This document shows positions 18,022-27,469 of a stretch of DNA of 64,000 nt, piece after piece; position 1 is the first letter of the stretch, and every line of letters begins with the position of its first letter. The notes beneath the pieces were generated by a model. That model was given only the letters and a program-made list of their open reading frames with translations. It searched no databases and had not been told where the DNA came from. Location: positions 1-64,000 of the forward strand of contig NZ_AZFM01000002.1 of NCBI RefSeq assembly GCF_001434335.1, given 5' to 3'. The position numbers and the translations under genes are program-made. The stretch comes from Lactobacillus kalixensis DSM 16043. GTDB taxonomy: Bacteria > Bacillota > Bacilli > Lactobacillales > Lactobacillaceae.

Positions 18022-20315
18022 TCTTTCTTCTCCGGTAAAAATCGACTAAAACTTGGCTCTTTAAAACCATAATACCAGCTAATCATACCACAGTCTTGAG
18101 TGGAAACCCACGGAATATTTAATTGCCTCAAGGTACTCAGAGTCTCTTGATGAGGGTGACCAAAACGATTATTTCTTCCAGCTGAAATGAAAACTTCTGA
18201 TGGGCTTATTTTTTGAAGGAATTCCGGATTTGACGAAGTTTTACTGCCGTGGTGTCCCAATTTAAAGTAATCAACTTTCAAATTAAAATTATTTGCAATT
18301 TCTTTTTCGCCATCTTGTCCTAAGTCACCTGTAAACAGCCATCGTTTACCTGCAAGCACAAATGTTAATGAGAGTGAATCTTCATTTTTACCCTCCCCTT
18401 CTTTAAATGGATAAACCACTTGAAAATCAATCTGAAATTCTTTAACCTGCATCCCTGCAAGTAACTCAATTAGATCTGTTTGGTCCATATATTTTTCAAT
18501 TCTCTTCTTAAAAGAAGGATTTTTAGATAATCCTTTTGCAGTATACAATTTTTTAATATGAACTTGTGACATTAACGGGCCAATATCACCAACATGATCA
18601 GCATCTTGGTGAGTAACAAATAAACCATCAATTTGATTTATTCCTAAAGATTTTAAAAATGGTATTGTAATCCGATTGACCTGAGGCGTAACTTTTTTAC
18701 CGGAGAAATTCAATTTTCCACCAGTATCAATCATATATACCTTTCTTGGATACGGTGTCGTAATAAGAATACTATCTCCTTGACCCACATCAATAAAAGT
18801 TACTTGTCCCTGAAGCGGAAAATGAATCATACTAAATGAAATTAGATACATTGCGGCAGCACTGATAAAAAAGCCTTTCTTTTTATTTAAGTATCCTTTT
18901 TCATTCATAAAAGCCAAAAATATCGCTGAGATCAGTAGTAGTAATACGCATTGCCACCAGGAAATTTTACCGAAAGTTACCAACCCTAGTTTCGTTTCTG
19001 AAAGGTTAGCAATTATTTGCTCTGTAATTTCTAAAATGTTTTCTGAAACTTGACCAATCCCAGGTATATTTTTAAAAACCAAAATATTCAAAAAAGCAAT
19101 TGGCATTACCACATAGTTAAAATATGGCACTATCAACATATTGAAAAAAATCGTAAAAACGTTGACCTGAAAAAAATAAAAGAGTAAGAGTGGCGTTAGT
19201 AATAAGTTAAGTGAAACAGATCGCCAAAAATTAGACCAATGACTTGTTATCTGCAACCCAAACACTAAAACGTAACTCAAAATCGCACCAATATTCATAA
19301 ATAAACGTGGTACAAAGAAAATATGAATTAAGCATGTTAAACCCAACAAATCCGGACCGCTGATTTTCCATTTTTTTAGTAAAAACAATTGTCCTAATAG
19401 ATACGTTAAACTTGCTCTGATAAAGCCAGGCTGTCCATTACTCAGAAAGATTCCTACAATCAGGATTAAACCGCAACACAAAAAAGTTTCTTCTTGGGTT
19501 AGTTTTATTCGAAAACAAATTGTACTAATTACTAAAGTATATATTCCAACATGTAAACCAGAAATACTTAATAAATGAATTACACCCAAATCTCGATAAT
19601 TATTCAAAATCTCTTGATTATCTTTGGAGGGATTTTCAGCCAGAATTAATTCACTAGCAAAAAATCCGACTAATCGTGGCATTTTCTTAAAATACTGCTG
19701 CAATTGATAACGCCATCGATGTAGGTATGTAAAAATAGTTACCCTACTCTTAACAAATTGACAACTTTTTATCTTTATTCTTTGAAAAATCTTTTTACCA
19801 GCATAATACTTTTGATAATCAAATTCCCCGCAATTTGTAGCTGGGCTAATAGTTTCAATTTCACCAGTAATGTGACTAAGAATTACTGGATTACCATCAG
19901 CAAAATATTGATTTTGATCATCTTTAACGTTTCCTGCGATTGTCACTTTTCCTTGCTCTGTTTTACCTATCCCAGAAAGCCAACCATCTTCAATCTTAAC
20001 TTCATCTGGATAGACTAAAATTTGCGTTTGATCAGTTAACTGAATGTCTGTTGTTTTCTGATCAAAATAGCTCAACATCCCAAAAGTTAAAATTAAAACA
20101 ACTACAGCTAAATTGAACCAAGAATATTTTTTTATTATTAAAAATATGCAATATAAAAGAAAAACTATCGCAGTTAACTTCTGCAAATTATTTTTTGCTT
20201 GATACAGCAAAAAGGATTCACAAACTAATGCTAAAGATGTAATTAATAAGAGGCCGGGACTAACTAATTTAAATAGCCAATTGATCTTTGAGTGCTGCAA
20301 AGGTCTTTTCTCCAA
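18018..20315 (-). CDS. comEC: ComEC/Rec2 DNA internalisation channel protein
   Basis: A polytopic membrane protein that passes transforming single-stranded DNA into the cytoplasm. The N-terminal part has two or three membrane helices and a soluble OB-like (DUF4131) domain at about residues 90-200. The competence domain follows with LLSISGLHVGIYTL and many helices. The C-terminus is a metallo-beta-lactamase domain with VTHQDADHVGDIG and a later GHHGSKTSSNPEFL. The length of 765 residues is full and the frame is intact. The start overlaps the end of comEA by 47 bp, so translation is coupled. The gene is intact, so competence cannot be dismissed on its account. Confidence 0.96.
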   Translation of the reverse strand: MEKRPLQHSKINWLFKLVSPGLLLITSLALVCESFLLYQAKNNLQKLTAIVFLLYCIFLIIKKYSWFNLAVVVLILTFGMLSYFDQKTTDIQLTDQTQILVYPDEVKIEDGWLSGIGKTEQGKVTIAGNVKDDQNQYFADGNPVILSHITGEIETISPATNCGEFDYQKYYAGKKIFQRIKIKSCQFVKSRVTIFTYLHRWRYQLQQYFKKMPRLVGFFASELILAENPSKDNQEILNNYRDLGVIHLLSISGLHVGIYTLVISTICFRIKLTQEETFLCCGLILIVGIFLSNGQPGFIRASLTYLLGQLFLLKKWKISGPDLLGLTCLIHIFFVPRLFMNIGAILSYVLVFGLQITSHWSNFWRSVSLNLLLTPLLLFYFFQVNVFTIFFNMLIVPYFNYVVMPIAFLNILVFKNIPGIGQVSENILEITEQIIANLSETKLGLVTFGKISWWQCVLLLLISAIFLAFMNEKGYLNKKKGFFISAAAMYLISFSMIHFPLQGQVTFIDVGQGDSILITTPYPRKVYMIDTGGKLNFSGKKVTPQVNRITIPFLKSLGINQIDGLFVTHQDADHVGDIGPLMSQVHIKKLYTAKGLSKNPSFKKRIEKYMDQTDLIELLAGMQVKEFQIDFQVVYPFKEGEGKNEDSLSLTFVLAGKRWLFTGDLGQDGEKEIANNFNLKVDYFKLGHHGSKTSSNPEFLQKISPSEVFISAGRNNRFGHPHQETLSTLRQLNIPWVSTQDCGMISWYYGFKEPSFSRFLPEKKE

Positions 20316-20952
20316 TACCAGAAACTTGCATTAAATCTTCAATTTTCTTAAATTGGCCATTTTGATCACGATATGCAATGATCTGTTCAGCCTTTTTCTC
20401 GCCAATTCCATTTAATTTTTGTAAATCTGCAGCCGAAGCGGTATTTATATTAACTTTATCTCCTGTTTGACTTGAAGAAGTTCCACTGGTTGAAGGTGTA
20501 CTTTCACCATTTGACGTTACAGTCGTCGCATTTTCAACTTTTTCACCTTTATAAGGAATATGGATCTTGTCTTGATCCTTTAACATTACAGCCCGATTAA
20601 TTGCTTTGACTTGTGCATTATCTTTTAACCCACCTGCAGCTTCAATTAATTCTTGCAATCTAGCACCATTTTTTAGAGTATAAACCCCACCATGCTTAAC
20701 TGCTCCAGAAATGTCTACCGTAACCTCTTTAGATTCAGACTGAGTGGTGTTACTTGTCTGCATCGATGAAGACGTGCTCGATGAAAAAGAAGAGGAATTT
20801 TGACTAATATTGTTATTACCCAATTGATTCGCTTCTTTATTAGAATTGCTATTTTTCATAAAAAAGAAAATTGCAATCCCTGCAACAATTATTAATAGAT
20901 ACTTCTTTTTTTCGATCAAAAACATCTTAATTTTTTCAAAATCTAACTTCAT
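20269..20952 (-). CDS. comEA: ComEA, membrane-anchored DNA receptor for competence
   Basis: It binds incoming double-stranded DNA at the cell surface and hands it to ComEC. A single N-terminal membrane anchor (about residues 17-30) is followed by a Ser/Gln/Thr-rich linker. Then come an SLBB domain with VDISGAVKHGGVYTL (about 75-130), a second linker, and two helix-hairpin-helix motifs with LQKLNGIGEKKAEQI and MQVSGIGEKTFAAL at the C-terminus. The long low-complexity linkers would span the wall. The start follows AGGAGGA. A 19-bp box at 20971-20989, shared with radC, lies 18 bp upstream of the start codon and is the likely competence promoter. Confidence 0.95.
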   Translation of the reverse strand: MKLDFEKIKMFLIEKKKYLLIIVAGIAIFFFMKNSNSNKEANQLGNNNISQNSSSFSSSTSSSMQTSNTTQSESKEVTVDISGAVKHGGVYTLKNGARLQELIEAAGGLKDNAQVKAINRAVMLKDQDKIHIPYKGEKVENATTVTSNGESTPSTSGTSSSQTGDKVNINTASAADLQKLNGIGEKKAEQIIAYRDQNGQFKKIEDLMQVSGIGEKTFAALKDQLAI

Positions 20953-20970
20953 AAATTATCCTCCTATATT

Positions 20971-20989
20971 TAAATACGCAAAAAAGCCC
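20971..20989 (-). promoter_or_regulatory. Putative competence promoter box upstream of comEA
   Basis: On the minus strand it reads GGGCTTTTTTGCGTATTTA, ending 18 bp before the comEA start codon. The copy at 60978-60996 upstream of radC differs at one base. The core TGCGTATT resembles the streptococcal com-box TACGAATA at 5 of 8 positions. It overlaps the terminator of the preceding protease gene. Confidence 0.6.
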
Positions 20990-21006
20990 AGATTTTACTC
21001 TGGACT
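20980..21006 (-). terminator. Terminator after the PDZ/Lon-like protease gene
   Basis: In minus-strand RNA, AGUCCAGA, a 6-nt loop and UCUGGGCU pair with one wobble and run into UUUUUU. The U tract is also part of the competence-type box of comEA. Confidence 0.7.
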
Positions 21007-21029
21007 TTTGATTTTTTTGAAAAAATTTT

Positions 21030-22076
21030 TTAATAATGTTTTTGAAGATAACTTAAAGCATCTTCAAAGTTAGCAACTGGGACAATTTTCATCTTGCTGT
21101 GAATTCTTTTGGCAGTTCGTTTAGCCACTTCGTAGTTGGTTTCAGATTTTTTGACGCCAGAACGATCTGTTGGTGCGAAGAAAACTTCTGCCCCAGCTTT
21201 ATTAGCAGCAACAACCTTCTTATCAACACCACCTATTATTCCAACTTTACCTGTTGGATCAATTGTCCCTGTTCCAGCTACCTTATGATTTTTAGTTAAG
21301 TTTTGCTTAGTAAAAATTTGATAACTTTCTAATGAAAACATCAGGCCAGCACTTGATCCACCAATATTTTCAGCATTAATTGATAATGCTGGTTTAGTCT
21401 GGACGTCAACGTGTTCTACTAATTGAATCCCAATTCCTTTACGATTAGAATTTGACAATTTGACAATTTTACCAGTAAAAGTCTTTTTAGCTTTATTGCG
21501 CATTACTAAGATTTTTACAGTTGAACCAGCTTTTTGACTATTTAGATAATTTTGCATCTGTCTAGTAGAATGGAAACGATGCCCATTTGTACCTAAAACT
21601 GTATCACCTATCTGAAGTTTATTTTTAAAGCTGGAATTCTTTTGAATATCCATGACATAAACACCCAGGTACTTTAATTTAGGTTTTAATCCAGCTTTTT
21701 TAGCTGCATAATAGATGGCATTTTGCTGAGACGTTTCCATATACCAATTCTGGAGTTCCTCATATTGACTGCTAGTTTGATTCCCTAGCAATTCCGAACT
21801 TGGTGTCCGTGAATCAAATGGTTGCGTATAACTCCATAAATATTGCAAAACATTAGCAGGTCTACTTGTTACGCTAACAGTAACCATATATAAATTATTT
21901 GATTTCTTACGCTTAGTTTCCATAAATTGCCCCACTTCAAAGGCCTGACCCGGGCTCTCAATAAAATAGTCCGTTGGCCATAGTGAGACTACGGAAACAA
22001 CAATAATTATTGCAAAGGTAATTAACCAATTTCTTAACTTTTTATGAGTCTTTTTTTGAGATGAATGATTATCCAT
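21030..22076 (-). CDS. SepM/YlbL-like membrane serine protease (PDZ plus Lon S16 domain)
   Basis: An N-terminal membrane anchor (about residues 16-37) puts the rest outside. Residues 120-210 hold a PDZ domain with LGVYVMDIQKNSSFKNKLQ. The C-terminal Lon-type S16 protease domain has the catalytic serine in GGSSAGLMF and the Lys in IIGGVDKKV. In streptococci SepM trims the competence pheromone, and YlbL in Bacillus is linked to the DNA damage response; the substrate here is unknown. The start overlaps the coaD stop by 8 bp, making it the last gene of the unit. It lies directly upstream of comEA. Confidence 0.88.
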   Translation of the reverse strand: MDNHSSQKKTHKKLRNWLITFAIIIVVSVVSLWPTDYFIESPGQAFEVGQFMETKRKKSNNLYMVTVSVTSRPANVLQYLWSYTQPFDSRTPSSELLGNQTSSQYEELQNWYMETSQQNAIYYAAKKAGLKPKLKYLGVYVMDIQKNSSFKNKLQIGDTVLGTNGHRFHSTRQMQNYLNSQKAGSTVKILVMRNKAKKTFTGKIVKLSNSNRKGIGIQLVEHVDVQTKPALSINAENIGGSSAGLMFSLESYQIFTKQNLTKNHKVAGTGTIDPTGKVGIIGGVDKKVVAANKAGAEVFFAPTDRSGVKKSETNYEVAKRTAKRIHSKMKIVPVANFEDALSYLQKHY

Positions 22077-22560
22077 TACTCGACCTCATTTTCTCTTTTA
22101 ACGCTTTAGCAGCTTTTTTAGGTAAAAATTCAGAAATATCACCATCAAAGCGAGCAACTTCTTTTACCATGCTTGAAGCAACAAAACTATTTTTAGGACT
22201 TGTAAATAATAGAACTGTGTTTAGTTTAGGATAGATTTTCTTATTTATACCCGCAATTTGCTGCTCATACAAAAAATCCTGTGTATTACGCACACCGCGG
22301 ACAATTGTATCAACATTTAATTCCTGTGCTACATTAACCGCTAATTCTTCAGGTCTTTTGATCACTTGTACATTATCAATTCCTTGAATTGCATCTCTAA
22401 CAAATTCTTCTCTTTGATCAGGCGAGAACAAATAATTCTTATTAGTATTAGTCATAATTACAACATAAACTTGATCAAAAATATTAGCAGCCTGTCTAAT
22501 CACATCTAGATGACCATTTGTAATCGGATCAAAACTTCCTGGAAAAAATGATACAGACAT
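22069..22560 (-). CDS. coaD: Phosphopantetheine adenylyltransferase
   Basis: It catalyses the penultimate step of coenzyme A synthesis, 4'-phosphopantetheine plus ATP to dephospho-CoA. The nucleotidyltransferase motif is FPGSFDPITNGHLDVI (TxGH signature), and near the C-terminus is NSFVASSMVKEVARF (SSxxR/K region). The 163-residue length is typical. It lies 3 bp after rsmD, and the rsmD-coaD-ylbL order is the normal Firmicutes one. Confidence 0.97.
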   Translation of the reverse strand: MSVSFFPGSFDPITNGHLDVIRQAANIFDQVYVVIMTNTNKNYLFSPDQREEFVRDAIQGIDNVQVIKRPEELAVNVAQELNVDTIVRGVRNTQDFLYEQQIAGINKKIYPKLNTVLLFTSPKNSFVASSMVKEVARFDGDISEFLPKKAAKALKEKMRSSNG

Positions 22561-22563
22561 TGA

Positions 22564-23112
22564 TTATTCCTTTCGATAAATTCTAACAATAGTTTTACCT
22601 AAATGGTGTTCTTTTAATAGATCATAACCTGGAATTGCAGGTAAATCTGTTTCATCATCAGTCTCCGCAACAACAATTGCTTGATCATTTAATAAATCAT
22701 CTACAAGCAAAGTTTTCATATCACTGAGCATCTTTTGCTTAGCATAAGGTGGATCCAAAAAAACTAAGTCAAACTTTTGTTTTTCTTCAGCTAGCATCTT
22801 TAACATTGCCTTAGCTGGTTTTTTATATACAGAAAAACGTTGATCTTCTTTAGTTAAAGCAACGTTCTTCTTAATTATTTGGACAGCCTCATAATTAATA
22901 TCACTGAGTACTGCATGGTCGTAGCCCCTTGAAACTGCTTCAATTCCTAAAGCCCCACTACCTGCATAAAGATCTAGCACTTCACCTCCGTCAAAAAATT
23001 GACCAAGACTATTAAATAGTGATTCTTTAACTTTATCACTAGTTGGTCTTGTTTTACGGCTTTTCAATGTAAATAAATTCCGTTTAGCGTATTTTCCAGA
23101 AATAATCCTCAA
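22564..23112 (-). CDS. rsmD: 16S rRNA (guanine(966)-N(2))-methyltransferase
   Basis: A Rossmann-fold, SAM-dependent enzyme modifying 16S rRNA. SAM motif I is VLDLYAGSGALGIEA and motif IV is FLDPPYAK. The N-terminal RIISGKYAKRNL and RPTSDKVKESLFN are typical of RsmD. It overlaps ylbG by 4 bp and coaD follows. Confidence 0.95.
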   Translation of the reverse strand: MRIISGKYAKRNLFTLKSRKTRPTSDKVKESLFNSLGQFFDGGEVLDLYAGSGALGIEAVSRGYDHAVLSDINYEAVQIIKKNVALTKEDQRFSVYKKPAKAMLKMLAEEKQKFDLVFLDPPYAKQKMLSDMKTLLVDDLLNDQAIVVAETDDETDLPAIPGYDLLKEHHLGKTIVRIYRKE

Positions 23113-23450
23113 TTGTATAAATCCTCTTTTTCTTGTCTCTCTGCTAATTCAGCCTCAGCCTTTTGAGCTAGATCTTGAATTTGCTCTTCAATATACGCAC
23201 TATCCAAATCAATTTTATCAGTAGCAGAGTCTTCTACCATTTTAACAAAATCTAAATTAGCAATCTCATCCTTAATTTTTTCTGCATCATTATTATCGAT
23301 ATAAATGACACAATACTTCATTTTTTTGGAAAAATAAACAATATCGCCATACTTTCTAAGACGATATTGGTTACTGATATTATCAAGATATACAATTATT
23401 CCGTCACGTTGTTGTAACCCAACACTCTTTAATTCTTCATTGATACTCAT
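23109..23450 (-). CDS. YlbG-family protein (DUF2129)
   Basis: A small soluble protein of unknown function, 113 residues. The core about residues 12-75, with RDGIIVYLDNISNQYRLRKYG and FSKKMKYCVIYID, fits DUF2129, followed by an acidic coiled tail. It sits between ftsW and rsmD and overlaps both by 4 bp, as in Bacillus, so translation is coupled. Confidence 0.85.
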   Translation of the reverse strand: MSINEELKSVGLQQRDGIIVYLDNISNQYRLRKYGDIVYFSKKMKYCVIYIDNNDAEKIKDEIANLDFVKMVEDSATDKIDLDSAYIEEQIQDLAQKAEAELAERQEKEDLYN

Positions 23451-24631
23451 GCAACTGAATACTCCTTTTCTTCTCTAGCTTTTTCATTAGCAGAAATATT
23501 CAAAACCAATCCAATACATGCTGTTAAAACAATCAAAGATGACCCACCGTATGAAATAAATGGCAAAGTAACTCCTGTAATTGGTAAAAGACCAACAACT
23601 GCGCCGATATTAAATAATGCTTCTGTAAAGATAATAGTTGTTACACCAAAGCAAACTAAAGAATTGTATTGACTTTGTGCTTTAATCCCAACTTCCATAA
23701 TATTCCATAAAAGCCAAAACATCAGGCCAAGAATAATCAGAATACCAATAAATCCTAATTCTTCAGCAGCAATTGACAAAATAAAGTCAGTATATGGTTC
23801 TGGTAAATACCCACGCTTTTGCATACTGTTTCCTAGTCCCACGCCGCCGATGCCGCCATTATGAATTGCGTAGAAAGAATTAACTAATTGTGCTCCACCT
23901 TTTCGCTCAAGTTCAAATGGATGAAGAACTGATAAGAAACGGCTATATTGATAGCTATTTCTTATAGAGCTAGGTGCAAAAGTAAGTAATATGAATATCC
24001 CTACAAGTAAAATCGCAAGCATTACAATTGTCCATTTAAATACTGTTCTTGCTGGGACACCAGATATCGAAAACATAACAAAAGCAATCATGAATAAAAT
24101 TGCAGTTCCACCAAAATCTGGTTCAACAATAACTAGAGCCATCATAAAACCAGTTAAAATAGCCGGGTGTTTTAATTCGTTAATTATATTTCCTTTAACA
24201 ATTTTTCCGTCGCGTTTATTAAGGACAAATGCCAAATAAATTACTAAAGCTAATTTAGCTACTTCAAGAGGCTGCAAATTAATAAACCCTAAATTAATCC
24301 AACCAACAGCACCGTTTACTGCAGCACTAGATCCATGTACTAACTTCATTCCAACTAACCACATTAGTAAAGCAATACTGATACCAAGAAACCAAACTAC
24401 AAATTTTGGATTTTTAAACACTTCTAGTTTTAGAGCAAAAAATGGAACGCCGAATAAGGCAAATGCCACTATTGCATATATTGCCTGTCTTACCCCATAG
24501 GTACTTGGATTAAAACCATTTTGTAATAAAATAGTTGAACTTGATGAATAGACTAAAATGACACCAAAAATCACCAATAATAAATATGGGATAAAGATGT
24601 TCATATTTAAATAACGTATTTTTTGACGCAC
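23447..24631 (-). CDS. ftsW: FtsW/RodA-family peptidoglycan glycosyltransferase
   Basis: A ten-helix SEDS protein that polymerises lipid II with a cognate class B PBP. The family hallmark ITGVTLPFISYGGSS lies near residues 345-360, and the Asp-bearing loop is VEPDFGGTAIL. Gene order ahead of ylbG-rsmD-coaD favours FtsW over RodA, and the septal PBP partner is at 53123-55285. RodA elsewhere cannot be excluded. Confidence 0.9.
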   Translation of the reverse strand: MRQKIRYLNMNIFIPYLLLVIFGVILVYSSSSTILLQNGFNPSTYGVRQAIYAIVAFALFGVPFFALKLEVFKNPKFVVWFLGISIALLMWLVGMKLVHGSSAAVNGAVGWINLGFINLQPLEVAKLALVIYLAFVLNKRDGKIVKGNIINELKHPAILTGFMMALVIVEPDFGGTAILFMIAFVMFSISGVPARTVFKWTIVMLAILLVGIFILLTFAPSSIRNSYQYSRFLSVLHPFELERKGGAQLVNSFYAIHNGGIGGVGLGNSMQKRGYLPEPYTDFILSIAAEELGFIGILIILGLMFWLLWNIMEVGIKAQSQYNSLVCFGVTTIIFTEALFNIGAVVGLLPITGVTLPFISYGGSSLIVLTACIGLVLNISANEKAREEKEYSVA

Positions 24632-24671
24632 TTTGGCAGTCTCCTTTAGCTATTAGTATCTTTTTCATTAT

Positions 24672-24712
24672 AAAACAAAAAAGCTATCACTTCTATTAGT
24701 GATAGCCTTTTT
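24672..24712 (-). terminator. typA terminator
   Basis: GCTATCACT (24683-24691), a 6-nt loop and AGTGATAGC (24698-24706) form a perfect 9-bp stem; A-rich sequence at 24672-24682 gives the minus-strand U tract. It separates typA from ftsW. Confidence 0.85.
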
Positions 24713-24724
24713 AAAGTTATTTAA

Positions 24725-26566
24725 TTACTGACGATTACGTTTCTTGTCAGCCTTTTGACGCTCTGAAGTGTTCAAAATCTTCTTACGAAGACGGATGCTT
24801 TCTGGAGTTACTTCACAGTATTCATCATCATTCAAAAATTCGATTGCTTCTTCCAAAGTCATAGTCTTTGGCGTCTTAATAGCAGCTGCGTGGTCCTTAC
24901 CAGAAGCACGGGTGTTGGTCAAATTCTTACCCTTAGTTACGTTAACTGCAATATCACGTTCACGTGAAGATTGACCTACAATCATACCTTCGTAAACTTC
25001 AACACCAGCACCGATAAACAATACACCACGTTGTTCAACTGATTGAAGTGAATAAGTAGTTGATTGACCTTGGTTAATTGATACCAAAGCACCATTACGA
25101 CGTCCTGGTTCCCAGTTTTTAACAACTGGTTTATATGAATCGAATGTGTGGTTCAAAATACCGTAACCACCAGTTTGTGACATGAATTCGTTGTTGTAAC
25201 CAATCAAACCACGTGATGGTACCAAGAATTCAATTCTAGTTTGTCCGTTACCAGTAGTTTCCATATTTTGCATTTCACCTTTTCTTTGTGAAAGTGAATC
25301 AATTACGGAACCTACGTATTCGTCTGGAGTATCAATTTGAACTGCTTCATATGGTTCACATCTTACCCCATCAATTTCACGGTAAATAACTTTAGGACGT
25401 GAAAGTTGTAATTCGAAGCCTTCACGACGTAATTCTTCAACCAAAATTGAAAGGTGAAGTTCACCACGACCTGAAACAGTCCAAGCATTAATCTGGTCAG
25501 TTGGTTCAACTTTTAATGAAACATCAGTACGAGTTTGACGGATCAAACGATCTTCAAGCTTCTTAGGAGTTACTAAATCACCTTCGCGACCGGCAAATGG
25601 AGAGTCATTAGCAACGAAGTCCATTTGAAGAGTAGGTGGATCGATCTTAAGAAGAGGTAATGCTTCTGGTTGTTCTGCAGAGGCAATAGTTTCACCAACG
25701 TAAATGTCGTTAATACCACTAATTGCAATAATATCGCCAGCTTCTGCTTCTTGAATTTCGTTACGCTTCAAACCGAAGAAACCAAATAATTTAGTAACAC
25801 GGAAGTTTTGAGTTGAACCGTCACGCTTCATAACTGTAATATTGTCGCCAACCTTTACCTTACCACGGTAAATACGACCAACACCGATACGACCAACGTA
25901 GTCATCCCAATCAAGCATTGTGATTTGGAATTGTAATGGTTCATCTGAATTATCAAGTGGGGCTGGAATATTCTTAATAACAGTATCAAAAATTGGATCC
26001 ATAGTGTGTTCTTGCTTTGCAGGATCTTCGTCGTATGAAGAAGTACCATTCAAAGCTGATGCATAAACAACTGGGAAGTCAAGTTGCTCATCACTAGCAC
26101 CTAATTCAATAAAGAGTTCCAAAACTTCATCAAGAACTTCCTTAGGACGTGCACCTGGACGGTCAATCTTGTTTAAAACAACGATTGGCTTAACTCCAGC
26201 TTCCAATGCCTTCTTCAATACAAAGCGAGTTTGTGGCATTGGTCCTTCATAAGCATCAACAAGCAAAAGTGCACCATCAACCATGTGCATAATACGTTCT
26301 ACTTCACCACCGAAGTCAGCGTGTCCAGGTGTATCCAAAATGTTGATAGTAGTGCCGTGATACTTAACAGCAGTATTCTTTGATAAAATAGTAATACCAC
26401 GTTCACGTTCAATATCATTTGAATCCATTGCACGATCTTCCAGATTCATGTGTTCTGGCAAAGTATCGGATTGCTTGAGCAATTGGTTAACCAAAGTAGT
26501 TTTACCGTGGTCAACGTGGGCAATAATGGCGATATTTCTTAGATCGTCTCTTCTTTTTTCTGACAA
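24725..26566 (-). CDS. typA: Ribosome-associated GTPase TypA/BipA
   Basis: A translational GTPase related to EF-G, involved in 50S assembly and stress or cold growth. G motifs are [35 protein letters not shown] and SALNGTS. EF-G-like domains follow and the BipA-specific C-terminal domain includes [15 protein letters not shown]. The length of 613 is normal. The start codon is TTG at 26566, supported by GGGGAGGAAT eight bases upstream. A terminator hairpin sits in the leader. Confidence 0.97.
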   Translation of the reverse strand: MSEKRRDDLRNIAIIAHVDHGKTTLVNQLLKQSDTLPEHMNLEDRAMDSNDIERERGITILSKNTAVKYHGTTINILDTPGHADFGGEVERIMHMVDGALLLVDAYEGPMPQTRFVLKKALEAGVKPIVVLNKIDRPGARPKEVLDEVLELFIELGASDEQLDFPVVYASALNGTSSYDEDPAKQEHTMDPIFDTVIKNIPAPLDNSDEPLQFQITMLDWDDYVGRIGVGRIYRGKVKVGDNITVMKRDGSTQNFRVTKLFGFFGLKRNEIQEAEAGDIIAISGINDIYVGETIASAEQPEALPLLKIDPPTLQMDFVANDSPFAGREGDLVTPKKLEDRLIRQTRTDVSLKVEPTDQINAWTVSGRGELHLSILVEELRREGFELQLSRPKVIYREIDGVRCEPYEAVQIDTPDEYVGSVIDSLSQRKGEMQNMETTGNGQTRIEFLVPSRGLIGYNNEFMSQTGGYGILNHTFDSYKPVVKNWEPGRRNGALVSINQGQSTTYSLQSVEQRGVLFIGAGVEVYEGMIVGQSSRERDIAVNVTKGKNLTNTRASGKDHAAAIKTPKTMTLEEAIEFLNDDEYCEVTPESIRLRKKILNTSERQKADKKRNRQ

Positions 26567-26589
26567 AAGTATTCCTCCCCATCTTCAAT

Positions 26590-26616
26590 AAAAAAACTGT
26601 GACTCCGTCACAGTTT
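26590..26616 (-). promoter_or_regulatory. Attenuator-like terminator hairpin in the typA leader
   Basis: In minus-strand RNA, AAACUGUGAC, loop GGA and GUCACAGUUU are followed by a run of U, then by the typA ribosome site within 20 nt. A typical intrinsic terminator thus stands between promoter and gene. Upstream leader sequence (26617-26680) includes GCACUUC and other segments that could fold alternatively, but I cannot define an anti-terminator. Confidence 0.65.
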
Positions 26617-26685
26617 CGGTAGCGCGCATTCACGCCTTATCGAAGTGCATTATCAATTTATTTTCTCTTATAGTTACGTTGATAA

Positions 26686-26714
26686 ATTTTAACACCTAGT
26701 CCCCTACAGGTCAA
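26686..26714 (-). promoter_or_regulatory. typA promoter
   Basis: TTGACC (complement of 26709-26714), exactly 17 bp, TAAAAT (complement of 26686-26691). It gives a leader of about 110 nt containing the hairpin at 26590-26616. Confidence 0.7.
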
Positions 26715-26826
26715 CGTTTATACGCAATTTATCTTTTACACCGCTTACATATTTAAATTTGAGCAAAATTTATATTTTTATGGTAAAAATATTATTGAAT
26801 ATTAATTTCTAAAAAGGAGCAAATCA

Positions 26827-27381
26827 ATGATTTTAATGAAAAATATTACGCGTGATGGTAATCCTGTTTTGCGTAAAGTTGCTGAACCATTAACTTTTCC
26901 ATTAAGTGATCACTACAAAAAGTTGGCAGATGATATGATGGAATACTTAATTAACTCTCAAGACCCTAAAATCGCTGAAAAGCACCAATTGCGTGCTGGT
27001 GTTGGTCTTGCTGCACCACAAGTTGGTGAAAGTGTCCAAATGGCAGCCCTACTTGTGCCAGATGATGAAGGTAACATTATCTTCAAAGACACTTTTGTTA
27101 ATCCAGAAATTCTATCTGAATCAGTTAGACAAGTTTGTCTAAGTGAAGGTGAAGGCTGCTTAAGTGTTGATGAAGTTATCAATGGTTATGTACCCCGCCC
27201 AGATAAATTGACTATTCATTACTTCACTGTTGATGGCGAAGAAAAGACAATTCGCTTAAAGGACTATCCTGCTATTGTTGCTAGTCATGAAATTGACCAC
27301 TTGAAGGGGCACCTCTTTTATGACCGTATCAACAAAGAAGATCCTTTCTACTTAGCAGATGATACAATCGTCATCTCCTAG
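26827..27381 (+). CDS. def: Peptide deformylase
   Basis: It removes the formyl group from nascent proteins using Fe2+ or Zn2+. All three motifs are present: [10 protein letters not shown] at about residues 60-69, EGCLSV with the metal Cys, and HEIDHLKG with the two metal His. The ATG at 26827 is 7 bp from AAGGAG. The length (184) is that of type 2 Gram-positive deformylases. It is monocistronic and divergent from typA; its promoter is not clear. Confidence 0.97.
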   Translation: MILMKNITRDGNPVLRKVAEPLTFPLSDHYKKLADDMMEYLINSQDPKIAEKHQLRAGVGLAAPQVGESVQMAALLVPDDEGNIIFKDTFVNPEILSESVRQVCLSEGEGCLSVDEVINGYVPRPDKLTIHYFTVDGEEKTIRLKDYPAIVASHEIDHLKGHLFYDRINKEDPFYLADDTIVIS

Positions 27382-27412
27382 GATTGTTATTTTTAAAAGC
27401 CTATATTGTTAT

Positions 27413-27436
27413 TAAAAAGCGTAAATTGCAAAATTT
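27413..27436 (+). terminator. def terminator
   Basis: AAAAAGCG with CGCTTTTT, and an inner AAATT/AATTT arm, form a hairpin ending in a T run about 30 bp after the def stop. Confidence 0.65.
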
Positions 27437-27469
27437 GCGCTTTTTGTTTGTCATTTTTATTTCAGCGTA

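Noticed and set aside
18018-20315. comEC as a pseudogene because of its 47-bp overlap with comEA
   Set aside because: The frame is continuous over 765 residues with all domains present; long overlaps occur in coupled competence genes.
26714-26728. Third copy of the competence-type box near typA (minus-strand ATTGCGTATAAA)
   Set aside because: Only the core TTGCGTA matches. The GGGCT part and the spacing to a start codon are missing, and it lies upstream of the typA -35.
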